Of a stretch of DNA of 64,000 nucleotides, positions 24,801 through 36,319 are shown piece by piece. The stretch is from NCBI GenBank assembly GCA_002803225.1, contig NXFV01001911.1, positions 62,001 through 126,000 on the forward strand, in the 5' to 3' direction. Position 1 is the first letter of the stretch, and each line of letters opens with the position of its first letter. Under the pieces are notes generated by a model. It searched no databases, had not been told where the DNA came from, and saw nothing but the letters and a program-made list of their open reading frames with translations. Both the position numbers and the translations under genes were made by a program. The DNA comes from Gamarada debralockiae. Taxonomy: Eukaryota > Ascomycota > Leotiomycetes > Helotiales > Hyphodiscaceae.

Positions 24801-26307
24801 GGGTCAAATAAATTAGCCACATCGCTCTCGAAGACACCTATTGTGCCGTCGAAGTAATGAACCAAAAGGTTTAGCCCCCCTCCTGATTTATTGGAGTAGT
24901 TGTAGAATTGAACATAGCACGAATCGTCTTCAAGCCCCTCTGGCAGGCCAAGATCCAGGCCATCCACATGAGCAACATTGAATATGTTCGTTGTTTGCCG
25001 TGCTTTGTGGCCCACATTCTCTAATCCCCACGCAGACATATGGCCCAGTTCGTCAAGGACAATGCAAATTTCCGGACTCCGATTTGCAACCTCAATCAGG
25101 TGCGAAAGAGCATGATCTTCCCCATCTTTCCCCGATGCTCTGGCTTGAACAGCATGCTCCGTAGCCCACGTGAAGTCGCGGCCATCAACAATAAAAGCAA
25201 AGCGCATGTTCGAAGATTCGGCAAACGAGAGCCTTCGAGGCTTTATCGACTCCTTAAGATCGATCTGTGCCCAAAGCTGCAAAATCTGGAGGCTATGAGC
25301 ATCCGTTGCAGCCCATATGCGCACCACATTATCCGAGCAGATGGTATATAGTACATTATCCATTGTCTGTTCCACATGGTATGGTCTGCGCCAGTGCATG
25401 TTTGTAACGGTCGCGGGATGAGGCAGGTAACTGAAATCGAAGCGCGTATCGTCTGACCCAAATGACAACCGTCTCCATATCTTCACAAGTCTGTCATATT
25501 TCCCGGTCAAAGCAATATAAGCCGAGTCGTAGGAGAAGTTGGCGAACTTCACGGTATTGGCTAGCTGTGTCTTCCAGATCGTGGCGGGAGTGTCGTGTGT
25601 AGAGTACAAAGTGAGCCAGGCGCCCCCAACCAACAGCTCCTCCGCCATGCCCCATGATAGAGTTGTCGCAGAATCTTTGGTGGCTTCGTCGAGTTGGAAA
25701 CTGTGTTGTAGAGACCACTGTATCCTGATCAGCCTTTGTCCTACTTAAAACCCACCGAGTTCCTCCCAAGATACCTTTAACGCGTCCTCGCCCTGACCGT
25801 ACGGCTTATAGACTCGAATATTTGATCCAGTACATGTTGCTATCTTGCCAGAAGTCTCGTCAATAGCAATGGCCTCAAGATGGTCGTCGTCGTCATCGTA
25901 GATCGTTTGCAGTATGGCATCTGCGTCCGTAAGAATAACGAATGCATTCCCAGTGATGTATGCCTAGGTCCAAACAAGTCAGCAAAGGAGCTAGACGTAA
26001 AATTAATGGTGCGTTGATGCCAGCTCACAATAAGTCTCCTGCTGTTCCAGTACCCCGTACAGACGGCTTGGAGCTTAGCCCGTGGCTTTCCAGGAAGCAC
26101 TGCTCGCATGCTATCGATTTGGGCGCATCGCAGAGCTTTATTCTTGGGTATCTCAACAGGAGGTAGATCTTCCAAAGAAAACTGTTCTTTTTTCAAGATT
26201 GCAGAGTCGTGTTTCTCACGGTCGGGTAGCTCTAGGCATTTTCGTGGTGGGATGACCTTAACGGTGCTCTGGCCTTGGAGCTTGGCTGGTGTTACGCGTC
26301 GAGACAT
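21830..26307 (-). CDS. RAV1: RAVE complex subunit Rav1
   Basis: Rav1 (animal DMXL/rabconnectin-3 family) is the core of the RAVE complex that reassembles the V1 and Vo sectors of the vacuolar H+-ATPase, linking pH control to glucose state. Seven exons on the minus strand are inferred: 26307-26029, 25963-25775, 25717-23435, 23387-22944, 22898-22646, 22597-22347 and 22294-21830, giving about 1387 residues, the usual size in filamentous fungi. The N-terminal half contains WD40 repeats (for example YDRLVKIWRR, DNVVRIWAATDAH, HYGRISLWDTRP). The second half is the Rav1p C-terminal domain, with the conserved KNPIDCSLFYLALKKKAVLQ and GLWRMAAWNKEQ. All six introns are GT-AG and preserve frame. ATG 26307 is chosen as the first in-frame ATG (MSRRVTPAKLQGQ). 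Confidence 0.93.
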
Positions 26308-26621
26308 TGAACCACGAGGTCCGACTATCACAGAACATTACAGGCAATTCGAAGCACTTCACACAGCATATTTACACTTCACATTCACTTCAATCTACAT
26401 CTTCATTCTGGGGTCAAGTAACGTAATGTAAAAGGCAGAACGATAAGCTCTCCTTATCATGAACATCATCAACATTGCATGCTACTCCTAATTCGCTAAA
26501 CAAAACGCCTTCCCATGCATCCTCCTGCCGTGGGGTATAATTATCCAATCAAAATATTTCATGGACAGAACGCGGTGCTCCCGTACTCCACGAACCATAC
26601 CCCCAAATCCCAATGCAATAC
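26308..26621. other. intergenic, RAV1 promoter and SFI1 3' end
   Basis: A 314-base spacer between two minus-strand genes, with nothing coding in it. It must carry the RAV1 promoter. Confidence 0.4.
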
Positions 26622-29600
26622 TCACGGTTTTCCCCAATCATCAATCGTACTTCTATTAGTGATGTCTGGAAATCCCCCTTCCATGCCCAGTGTACTTCTC
26701 CTAGGTCCTTTTCGTAGAGATGGTAGTAATCCGCCTGAATATTGTGCTCGGAGATGTCGTTCGAAGGGAGTTGACAAGGGAGCTCTTGGGGTGGTTGACG
26801 AGAATCTTGCAGCTGCAGCTGCTACTCTTTCTGTCCTCTTGGACGGTGTGGCCAAGTACCCAGGAACTGGGGTAGAAGTAATAGGTTCATCGAGTCCTTT
26901 AGCCCATTCATCGCCTTCCCCTTCATCTCCAAAGTCCGGCCAAGCTTCAGTTCTTGCTGTGACTCCCATCTGACTAGATCCACCTCCTTCCAAGACGTCA
27001 ACACGTTTGACAGGCCTTCTTTCGGCAGCTTTTTGGTGCCAGTAATTGAACATCTTTCTGAACGTCCTCTTGGCATTCTTCTCCTGAACCTCAGCCGCCT
27101 GAATAGATCGACCTCGCAACTGAAGCACGACAAGTCTCCATTTCTTAATGGCCCGACTTTGTTGCCGCTCTTGGAAATTGATGATAGCCTCCACTTTTAA
27201 ATCCTGGAAGGCAATCGAACGATCTCTCCAAACTTCGAAGTGCTTCCTCAACACTCTTTCCCGCCAGATCATTTCCATCTCACCTAGCTCTTCTGCACGA
27301 GCACGCCAACGATCAAAGATGTTCATGCCCATGATGACATTCTTATTCTGGCCCATATCCTGCGCTTGCGCTTGCATGTCAAGTATTTGCTGAGCCTTGG
27401 AACGCCATCCAAGCAATATGCCTCTGGCCAGGTTCCTCTTGGTCGTACGGCGGACCTGAGCATATGAAGCCTTTCGCTTTTCACGCTTGGAGGCATCTGT
27501 CGAAGCTTTCCAACGTTTAAGAGTCTTGGAGGTAAGGAAGTAGAATTCGCCATCTCGCGACCACTGCCGTAGTTGCCGGAGATGTTGGGCTTTCTCTGTC
27601 CACTTCGAAATGACTCCCTGTAAAAGGCGCGAGGCATAGAAGTCTGTTGCATCAGCGTCAAGTTGCTGCTGGAATTGCGAGCGCGAAGACCAGCGCCTCA
27701 CCACGAGCTCTTGAGTTTTCTGAACGGCGAATTGCTGAGCCAGATCTTCTTGGTCCCATCTCTGGTATTTTGATTCCAGTGCTCGTCTTACCCAGTGGTG
27801 CAAGATGTTGTGTAATACGTTCCGGTTTAGACGGCGCTTTGCCGTTGATGCTCTCTGAGCAAGCATCCATTTATAGATGGAGTCCAAGATGACCCGCTCG
27901 TCAACATGAGCACGTATTATTTGAAGTCGGTATTTATGGCGCCAATTGGTCCAAGCTTCACGAAGCATACGCATACGATCAATTGCAGCGGCTTGCTTCT
28001 CCTGACGCGTACGGTGCAGCCAGATTGCGAAGGTATCACGGAGTAGTCGGGCAGCTACGTCTGTCTGCAGAGTCTTCTTCGCCGGAATGACTTTTGTCTC
28101 GCCCCGCCATTTCCTGATCGCACCGAAACAGAGGCATGCCTGACGGAAGGTCACCGCTTGCTGGTCTTGTCTGATATGCTCATCTATCTTGGCTCTCCAG
28201 ATTCGCCAGGTATTCCACGCGAGCTGCAGACGCCTTTCCTCCTCGGCAGTTCGGTGACCCTCCAAAGCATTCCGGGCTGCGAGGTTCCAGAGAGAGAAAG
28301 TCCTTTGTTTCAACCCTTCAGCCCACCATGTATTGGCTTTGATGTCCCAAACCTTCCGAACCCATTGCTTGATGATCTTTTCAACCAAGTTGCCCTCATA
28401 TTTCTGCACAGCTGTTGCATCCTGACTGGAAATAACGTTATGTTGTCGTTGCCATACACCGAAGAACTTCTTGAGAACTTGTCTCCGCACTTTGAGCTCG
28501 TTGACAGCCGTAATATCTCGCCAAGCATTGAACGTTCGGGTCCTCAGAATATGTCTTCGAGCGGCTTGAGTCCGCTCGGCTTCTTCGTACGCACACGTAT
28601 GCCAATGCGTGAATGATTTGTGTAGAAGATACAGATCTCTTGCTCGCACCGAACGTCGTTCGAGATGAGCAAAGAATCGCTCCGTCTCTGCAATGCTTCG
28701 CTTCTCTAGAAAGCGACTATGCCAGGTCTCCAGTGCTTGGCTTAGCAGGGCCTTCTTGTCGTGGTGTAACGCTATCAAGTCGAGGTTGGCATTGTCTTCT
28801 CGTAGCTGCAATGCCTGGTCTCGCCACGCTCGCAATTGACGTCTAGCTAAGAAGCTGAGGTGATGCTGCAGTATGACTTCTGCTTTTATCTGCATCAGGC
28901 CGCTAGATGGCTTACTGGACATCTGGTCCTGGGGAAAGTTTATAGAATCTGACATATCCGGCTCATGGGCCGATGTAACTGCGGTGATCTCGCTCTCCGC
29001 ATGGTATTCGTCTGAGGTAGGATTTGAAGTGGTAGTCGTCGGAGCAGGGCGTCCAGGTGCTAAAGAGAGCGACCGTCGATGAATTCGCATGCCAGCCTGT
29101 GTTGAAATGGATCTTCCGCGCTCTCTGCCCGGCGACGCTGGCTTAGCATTCAGCCAGGCTCCGACATTGCTCCCTGGTTGGTTCTGAACCTCATTTAAGA
29201 ATTGACCCGATGGTTGCTGCTGCAGAAGTAGTTCTCGCAGGATACCCTGGCGGTCTTGAATTGGGAGAGGTTTGGCTTTGTTAAGAGAGGAGTAAGAATT
29301 GCGCCTTTGTCCGGGTTTCGCTGGGGTTTCGATTCCAAGGTTCCAGGCCGAGTCCGAATTGCGTCTTGCTCTACCTCGGGAAGGAAAATTCTCATCTTGT
29401 GGTATTGCGGCAGCTTCCGTGTTCTCGAGGTCTGTCTGCCCATTCTCATGCTCGCTGTCCAAATCCTGGTCCTGCTCATCGAACTCAATTTCAATGCCCA
29501 TTCGCGACAGTATCTCTTCGAATTTCTCGTACAGTGTTCCCTCACCACGCAGACCTCCAATTTTGAACAGAATCCGGGCATAGCGGCTGTCATGATCGGC

Positions 29601-29813
29601 ATTGATTCCGATTCTAGGAAGGATATCATAGTATGCGCTGAACAACGCGTTCGTTGGGAGGCGTTCGCGCTCGGGGAGATTGGGTAGAAGCTCCTGCGCA
29701 AGGACAATGATGTCATGTAAGAGAGCGACATCTTCGTTCGTGTAGAATGGCTCAACATTGCCTGCGTTGTTGTTTCCTGCATCTTGCGGCGGGCTTCTCC
29801 TTCCTGACGACAT
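26622..29813 (-). CDS. SFI1: Sfi1 spindle pole body protein
   Basis: Centrin-binding scaffold of the half-bridge, needed for spindle pole body duplication. It is a single uninterrupted frame of 1063 residues. The N-terminal fungal Sfi1 domain (EPFYTNEDVALLHDIIVLAQ, residues about 22-130) is followed by a disordered Ser-rich linker. From about residue 320 to 960 there are some twenty repeats of roughly 33 residues with the centrin-binding pattern of a hydrophobic stretch followed by Trp and a basic residue (for example FTHWHTCAYEE, FNAWRDITA, FGVWQRQHN, FEVWRDRSIA). The C terminus is disordered with SP/TP sites (ATPSKRTE, STTPRAP) that may be Cdk targets, as in yeast Sfi1. Upstream, ACGCGA (29980) and ACGCGC (29991) resemble MBF/SBF-type cell-cycle elements, a weak hint only. 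Confidence 0.94.
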   Translation of the reverse strand: MSSGRRSPPQDAGNNNAGNVEPFYTNEDVALLHDIIVLAQELLPNLPERERLPTNALFSAYYDILPRIGINADHDSRYARILFKIGGLRGEGTLYEKFEEILSRMGIEIEFDEQDQDLDSEHENGQTDLENTEAAAIPQDENFPSRGRARRNSDSAWNLGIETPAKPGQRRNSYSSLNKAKPLPIQDRQGILRELLLQQQPSGQFLNEVQNQPGSNVGAWLNAKPASPGRERGRSISTQAGMRIHRRSLSLAPGRPAPTTTTSNPTSDEYHAESEITAVTSAHEPDMSDSINFPQDQMSSKPSSGLMQIKAEVILQHHLSFLARRQLRAWRDQALQLREDNANLDLIALHHDKKALLSQALETWHSRFLEKRSIAETERFFAHLERRSVRARDLYLLHKSFTHWHTCAYEEAERTQAARRHILRTRTFNAWRDITAVNELKVRRQVLKKFFGVWQRQHNVISSQDATAVQKYEGNLVEKIIKQWVRKVWDIKANTWWAEGLKQRTFSLWNLAARNALEGHRTAEEERRLQLAWNTWRIWRAKIDEHIRQDQQAVTFRQACLCFGAIRKWRGETKVIPAKKTLQTDVAARLLRDTFAIWLHRTRQEKQAAAIDRMRMLREAWTNWRHKYRLQIIRAHVDERVILDSIYKWMLAQRASTAKRRLNRNVLHNILHHWVRRALESKYQRWDQEDLAQQFAVQKTQELVVRRWSSRSQFQQQLDADATDFYASRLLQGVISKWTEKAQHLRQLRQWSRDGEFYFLTSKTLKRWKASTDASKREKRKASYAQVRRTTKRNLARGILLGWRSKAQQILDMQAQAQDMGQNKNVIMGMNIFDRWRARAEELGEMEMIWRERVLRKHFEVWRDRSIAFQDLKVEAIINFQERQQSRAIKKWRLVVLQLRGRSIQAAEVQEKNAKRTFRKMFNYWHQKAAERRPVKRVDVLEGGGSSQMGVTARTEAWPDFGDEGEGDEWAKGLDEPITSTPVPGYLATPSKRTERVAAAAARFSSTTPRAPLSTPFERHLRAQYSGGLLPSLRKGPRRSTLGMEGGFPDITNRSTIDDWGKP

Positions 29814-30294
29814 GGGCGCCTAGAAGTCATAAGGCGGGTTGTCGTGATATTTCTGGCGCAGACGATATCGCATGATGACGACACATTAAAAATGCTAATC
29901 AAAAATGCAATTCGCAAGGTGAGTTAAAGCGCGCTTGGGATTTCATGATCTCTTCGAGTCGCAGGGCGTTTCTTTTTCTACGCGACTCGGACGCGCTGGC
30001 ATTTCGCTCGCGGAGCCCAGGCCCAATCAGCGCTAGCGAAATATCATCTCTTCAAGGACCCTATTTACCACCCCACCTCTTGTTTACATTGAACAGCCAA
30101 AAACCTCGAAAGTCACTCATACGGCACTATTGATGATCCTCAATCTTGATGATATGCTAGGAACGCCTGAACTAATTACAATACAGTGGTCGCTGTCCTC
30201 GAATCCCAAACCGCAATGCCCAAAACTCCTATAATGCAGGTCATACTATCCAGTGGTCCCTCAATCCGTTTCTCCATGTCCTTCACCGAACCAT
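29814..30294. other. intergenic, SFI1 promoter and HYM1 3' end
   Basis: No gene is visible in this spacer between two minus-strand genes. Confidence 0.4.
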
Positions 30295-31589
30295 CTAACG
30301 TGATTGCGAACCCAGAAGAGCAGGCTTCTGTGTCGGCTCCACAGGCGTAGGCGGCATATTCTTGATCTGCTTGATCAGAAACTCCCTCTCATCAATGAAC
30401 TGCTCATCCTCTGTCCGATCCTCCAAGAAATGTTTCAAAAACGTCAAGAGCCTTTCTCGGTTGATCAATAATATCTTCTGCACTGCGATCGATTTGTGTG
30501 GGTTCGCAACGAAGACTTTAAAAACGTGGAATCCTTCGTACTGCACCATCTTTCGCTCGTCTCGAAGCAGGTTCATGCATATCTTCAGATGCTCGCCTCG
30601 ATCTACGTAGGCTGTCATCACAACGTAATTCGCTCTATCCAAGAGTATTTCACCTAGGAGTTTTATAGATTGTCGCTTTGTGACGTAGCTTTCTGACTTG
30701 ACGAGTATGTTGTTGTATTTGTCGAAGAAGAGATCGAAGTTCGTGGCGAGGTATTGAGCCACGATTTGCTTGTGCTTGGTCAAAAGCTCCTATCCACATA
30801 TTAGCTACGCTTATTCTAACAAACGGCGAGAACTTGCTCTAAAAGTTGTGAATGCATCTGCCCCCACTTCAAAAGATCCTTGATCAATCCAATTGAAGAA
30901 CTTCCAGAACACGCCCTTCCCACTCTGTTTTGCTTCCGGTTGTATACCCGTTAGGCCCTTGGAGTCGAGAGTATTCTCATTCGGATCGTGATACAATATT
31001 ATAGCGGCAGCCGCGTCGCTCTTTAGGACTTCCCTGAGCACAGTACCGGCAGGTGTCGCGCTCTCTTTATGGTCGTATCCATTGCACAGTTCCACAAGAA
31101 CTTCTGGTCGGTTGTTGATCACGTAGCTGAGGGCTATAGGTTCGCTTTTTGAAGATGCAGTAGGCGGTCGGAATCGTAAGACATAGGAGAATATGACTTG
31201 CGCATCTTTTCTGGATTCGAATGGTAGTCGGTATAGATTTACGGCGAGGAGGTATAGTAGGTCTTCTTGGATCATTCCCGTCACCAGCTGGTAGACCTGT
31301 TCTGGACTGCTCTCGGTTTCTGTTACATACTATTAGAATCGCTGGCACCAGGAGCTGGAAGATAGATCGAGCTTGCCTTGAGTTCCTTGTAGGACGAACT
31401 TCATTTGACCCAGTGTCTTTGCCAGCTCTTCGGCCTATTTTTCTAGTCAGCCCCTGTGCCTTCTATGGTCGGAGATTTGCGCACCTTTACAGCTCCCCCA
31501 GGTCCATCAAGCTTCGAGATCTGCTCCTTCGCCTGCTTTGGCAGATCCACGGTATTCGTCCGCGGCCTCCTTCCAAATAGAAACGACAT
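30295..31589 (-). CDS. HYM1: Hym1/MO25 scaffold protein
   Basis: MO25-family helical-repeat scaffold that binds and activates GCK-type kinases in the RAM/MOR morphogenesis and cell-separation network. Four exons, 31589-31485, 31434-31377, 31319-30838 and 30789-30295, give 379 residues, close to the family size. Conserved segments are MSFLFGRRPRTN at the start, KFVLQGTQETESSPEQVYQL across intron 2, the RPEVLVELCNGYDHKE block, and ELLTKHKQIVAQYLATNFD across intron 3. Introns 2 (31376-31320) and 3 (30837-30790) both begin GCAAG and end AG with CTAAT branch sites. No GT donor gives the conserved protein, so both are GC-AG introns. The gene is divergent from RMT3 with a 597-base shared promoter. 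Confidence 0.95.
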
Positions 31590-32186
31590 CTTCGCGGCGC
31601 TCGTACCCCAAACGTTTATGGGAGCGCGATCGCTGCAGTTTCGATTGGCATTCGTCGAGCATTTATGAAGATGGAATGAAATCGGTCATAGAGATAGAGA
31701 CGAGGTTGGACAATATCCTGATACGCCCAAATCGTTCTCAAATCTTCATGGCGAGAGTTTAAGTTGTTCTCAAAGTCCGTGACCCTTCAATGTTTTGGTT
31801 CAGCAGACGCTCTGGCCAGCCTGGCGCTCGATAGCAACCACTCGAGACAACCTTTTCCGCCCCCAGCAAGTTTTACTTTTGGCCGCCAAAACTTTGCTGG
31901 GAGGTGTTCGTCTGTTTTATGTTTGACTTCACCGTTCAGATCCAACTCTCAAACCTCTAAGACTTCAAAAATAGTCAAAGCCTCTTGAATTCATGATGCA
32001 GTTTGGGGTTTCTTATCGCACATGATAGGTCCTCACCGCCTAAAAGTCCCGGCAGAAAAGATATAAACTTCTTTTGCGCATAAACTTCCCCACAGTGCCA
32101 GCTCACTCGTCAACATTTTGTAAACAAAGCAAATTTGCTTCTTAAAGCCGTGTTGCTCCGTCGTTCGAAAATCTGTACCCATCAAA
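31590..32186. promoter_or_regulatory. divergent promoter HYM1 / RMT3
   Basis: A 597-base region between the two start codons that must hold both promoters. No element stands out to the eye. Confidence 0.5.
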
Positions 32187-33907
32187 ATGGCCGAGTCAGT
32201 CCCAGCAATCGAAAAGTTCGCACCATCATCTTCAGGAAGTTCGGAAGGTGATATCCTGGACTTGAAGGATGATGAAGGCTGGGAAGATGCAGAGCCAGAA
32301 GAAGGAAGCGACACTTTTATCTCGTTGTTGGACGATGAAGTTTTCACGGATATCATGCAAATGCTGAATCATTGCAAAGAGAAGCACAACTTTGATTTTC
32401 TTGAGCTCAGACAAAGACTGGGTCTGGATTTCTATGGGCATATAAAGCTTGTCAACTTCATTCGTTCGCAGGTTCATAGTGGGAACCCTGTGTCTTCAGT
32501 GGCCATTTCAAGGGAGGATTTCGAGGACGAAAAGTTTTTGAAGCCGGTTTTGGAGGATGATGCACTGCTTTTCAGTCTGGATGAACTTCCTGAGGTTCAG
32601 GAGACCAGTGCCGGCACAGGCAAGGGTAAGGAGATGGCTGTGGACTCCGGGCATCTTGTTGCTCGTGTGTCTGAATTGGAGGAGGAACTTCGAAGGATCC
32701 AGTCTCAGTTTGATGATTACAGGGTCACTGTCAAGAAGACTCTGGACGAGCGATGGAACGACAAGTCGGGCAGTGGACCATCTAGAAGTGGGGGTGCTGC
32801 AGACAAGGAAGAGAAGAGAGATGATGACAGTCATTATTTCAGCTCATACTCCTACAACGGTCAGTCCTGAGCTTCCCCACACCTATCTACAATCCACTAA
32901 CACTCACAGACATCCACGAGACAATGTTGAAAGACACTGTCCGAACAGACGCATATCGGGACTTCATCTACAACCACAAATCCCTCTTCGCCGGCAAGAC
33001 TGTCCTGGACGTCGGCTGCGGGACCGGTATTCTCAGCATGTTCTGCGCGAAAGCCGGCGCTTCCCGTGTAATCGCCGTCGACAACTCAGCAATCATCGAC
33101 AAAGCGCGCGAGAACGTTTTCAACAACGGCTTCGCAGACAAGATTACTTGTCTCAGGGGCAAGATCGAAGAAGTCTCCCTTCCTGTGGACAACGTCGATA
33201 TCATTGTTAGCGAATGGATGGGCTATTGTTTGTTGTATGAGGCGATGCTTGATAGTGTGATTTGGGCACGGGATAGGTATTTGAAGGATGACGGTCTGAT
33301 GGTCCCGAGTCATATGAATATGTGGGTTGCGCCCATTGCGGACCCGGATTATATCGCCGACCATATTGCGTTCTGGAGGGATGTTTATGGATTCGATATG
33401 AAGGCAATGCAAGCGGGGATCACGGACGATGCGCACGTTCTCAATATGCCAGCGAACACTTTGTGCGCGGAGCCTTACCCGTTCCTGCAGTTAAGCTTGC
33501 ATTCGACCACCGTAAAGGATCTTGTTTTCAAACGTAAATGGCAGATGAAGCTCACTCAGGATATTGATGCACTGGACGGATTCATCATCTGGTTCGATTC
33601 GTTCTTCATGCCTTCTCGAGACGATAAGGTGCCTGAAGATGCCAAGGCTGAGGAGTGGGGCAAGGCTGAGAAGAAGGGAATTACTTTCACGACTGGACCA
33701 AAAGCGAAGGAAACTCATTGGAAGCAAGGTGTCATGCTCATTGACAACATTAAGGAGAAAGCTGCTAGTCGGAAGGAGGGAGAGCAACTGAGTGGTGAGC
33801 TGGAATACTCAGTTCCTGACGACAACTCTAGAGCTTTGAAAGTGGATATGGTGTGGAAGTTTGATGGTGATGAGAAGGAGAGCTCTCAATGCTGGAACAT
33901 GAAGTGA
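32187..33907 (+). CDS. RMT3: protein arginine methyltransferase 3 (Rmt3)
   Basis: Type I arginine methyltransferase of the PRMT3 branch, which in S. pombe methylates ribosomal protein uS5 and acts in the cytosol. Two exons, 32187-32859 and 32910-33907, give 556 residues. The SAM-binding motif VLDVGCGTG is at residues 256-264; the double-E loop SEWMGYCLLYE has its two catalytic Glu at 326 and 335; the THW loop is KETHWKQG. The N-terminal half has the acidic start and the region where PRMT3 carries a C2H2 zinc finger. Here only the CKEKH half remains (LNHCKEKHNFDF) and the first Cys pair is missing (FISLLDDEVF). The intron lies between the two halves (SYSYN joined to DIHETML). Confidence 0.95.
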
Positions 33908-34100
33908 GCGATGGAAATGAATCCTTCATGGTGCCTAAAAGTTAGATTTGATACAACAGTACAATCACTCATGATGACCGTGTCATTGAATGCAAAATCT
34001 TGCAGCATTAAATATTTCACATTGTAGCATTTCATGCCAGCTATCATCAGCTCATAATAGCAAATAGCAAACAGAATCATTTAACAAGCCCATTCGCAAG

Positions 34101-35150
34101 CTACTTTGTACCCAGTGGCTCCCCCTTAACAGCCTCAACAGCATATCTCTCACCCCCCTCCGTCTCCTTCTTCACAAAAGCGCTAATATATTCCGGAGCC
34201 TGCCCCTCACCCGTCCCAAACCAACCCCCTTTCCCACCAACCTCGCACCTATTCTCCGGCGCCGCAATCGGCTTCCCATAAGTCATCCAAGTCGGCACAA
34301 CCCCAATCCAAACACGTTTCCTCAACTCCTCATCCTTCAAATCCTCTTTATCGTCCCCCGGTGGCCCAGTCCTAACTTTCGCACTGGCGTCCACGACTCG
34401 GACTTTCAGGATCTGAGTCGACGTCATTTCGGTCTTGGTAGGTGGGATCCGGGAATTTTCCCAACGATCAGGAACTACGGAATTGGTGATTTTCTCCATG
34501 GCCCAGAGCTTTTCATCTTCGTCGGTGACGGGGGTGGCGAAGCCGTGGAGGCTGCAGATTGGAAGTCAGTACTTGCTTGACATGAGTAAGGAAAGAGAAA
34601 GAGAGCCCAGCGGGGTTTCGAGTATATCAGACTCCGATGCAGAGGATCAATCCGGAGCGCAAGTCATGAGTTTGGACCGAATATGAGCGGATCAATTGAA
34701 GAAATACATACATAGAGGATCGGTAGTTGTATGAATGGTGATTAGGCGTCAAAGCGAGGACAAGTCCGTCGAGGTGCGTGGCTGCGATGGTCAAGGGGAG
34801 GCCCTCTTCTTCTCTGTTGTTGTCCGTTCCCAGGCGCATTAGACGGGACGAGATGTAGCCGTGGAGGTACAAATCTAGGGGCTCGGAGAGGGACGCAGCG
34901 GGGTTGGTGAAGGAACCCATGAATCCGAGCATCGGGATCATTGCTGGGAAGGGATCTTCTGGGTCTGGGGTTGGGAATGAGACGTGGAGGACAGGCACCG
35001 AGTTAACGATGCTATGGATTGTCTCATAGTCATATTTGCCTTCAAGTTGTTAGTGATGTTGACTTGGTAGGGGATGGAGGACACGGTACCGCGTGGTTTG
35101 TATCTGTTGATGGTGTTGCGGGGGAGCTTGGGGTAGTCTGAGTGTGCCAT
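34101..35150 (-). CDS. FMN-binding split-barrel (PNPOx-like) protein
   Basis: Member of the pyridoxamine 5'-phosphate oxidase-like, flavin-nucleotide-binding family related to bacterial NimA-type proteins. The exact reaction in fungi is not established. Three exons, 35150-35090, 35039-34712 and 34551-34101, give 279 residues. Conserved features are the N-terminal YPKLPRNTINRYKPRGKYDY joined across intron 1, IVNSVPVLHVSF, the dipeptide-rich LDLYLHGYISSRLMR, the loop HHSYNYRSSILHGFATPV across intron 2, and WAMEKITNSVVPDRWENSR. Intron 2 is 160 bases, longer than most here. No targeting signal is seen, so the protein is probably cytosolic. Confidence 0.88.
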
Positions 35151-36319
35151 TGTGCAATTGAGTGAAGCTCTGGGCTCTTCAAGTGACTTTGAATGAAGAA
35201 CTGATGACAGGAAGAAATTTGAAGTATCTTAAATAGGAAATTATGAAGGCTGGTGACTCATGCATTGTATCTTGTTCCTCCATCCGTCTTAATGAGTTGT
35301 AGCAAGCAACACGTGACGGTTGACTTCAAACCCGAACCTAAGGAGGCAAGTCCAGGCGGGTTTGGACTCCAGGAAGGAGTTTGCGAATGAGATGCTTGGA
35401 AATGCGATCCTGCGATTCGGGCGTCAATGGCGGGACCAATGGGGGGAGTTCTTTTGGTCGATTTTGCATTCTTAGTCATCATGAACTCGACGATATTTTG
35501 AAGCTCTTTGACCTCAAACTTCACACAACATGGGACGTCACGAGCAGTAGGAGTAGAGAAAGGCGCGAAAGCGTAAAACCGGCCCCGCTTAAGTTCTTGG
35601 CGTTACTGTAACCCCTTTCATCTAGGTCAATTTCTTGTCCACTGCTCTCTATTTCTTCCTTTACACGTCACACGTCATTGCTACCATTGATGATATCTTG
35701 CCACCAATGGTCATACTGACCAAGTGTGTTCGCACACTGGAATGCAAGCGCATCAGCTACCGTTAGACCAGAGGCTGGAATAGTTGCTTCAGACCAAGCG
35801 AGCTGTTCTTTCCCCGACTTCCTACCAGGTAAAAGTTGCCTTACAACAGGGGCGCTCTTCTTTTCGTGATTATTTCATGATGGACACCACAATTCCAGTA
35901 TAAGATATGGATTGCTGAGTTGATCTCAATGATTGAGTATTTCGATCCGACAACTGAAGTCGAGCACTCAAAATGATTCCGTCATCTCAATTAAGTAGGT
36001 GATGTATTCTCTACCAGCGCCTTCGCTACGCCAGGAAGGGGAATAGTTTCTCGGTCCTCCCAAACTTTGAAAGTTCACGGTAGACATCACGAAGAAATTA
36101 CAAGCGTGACTCAGCCTGGGTCAGGAATCCGCCAAGAAAATTACCCAGTTCAAAATGTAAAGTCGGTTTTGTTTCAATTTATGAGCACCGTTCTTGCTTT
36201 TAGAAACACCCAACACTTTTACGATACTATTGCCCTCTCTGATTTCTCCATTTCGTTGCCTAAGTGAATCACCGCCAAACTTCGATTTACGAATGTTGCC
36301 GTTCGAACCGAAACTGAAA
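35151..36319. other. divergent intergenic region (1.2 kb)
   Basis: It lies between the PNPOx-like gene and the coiled-coil gene. A CACGTG word occurs near 35310. No coding potential I can support. Confidence 0.4.

Noticed and set aside
35258..35524. 88-codon minus-strand frame between the PNPOx-like and coiled-coil genes
   Set aside because: No homology or intron signals. It could be random.
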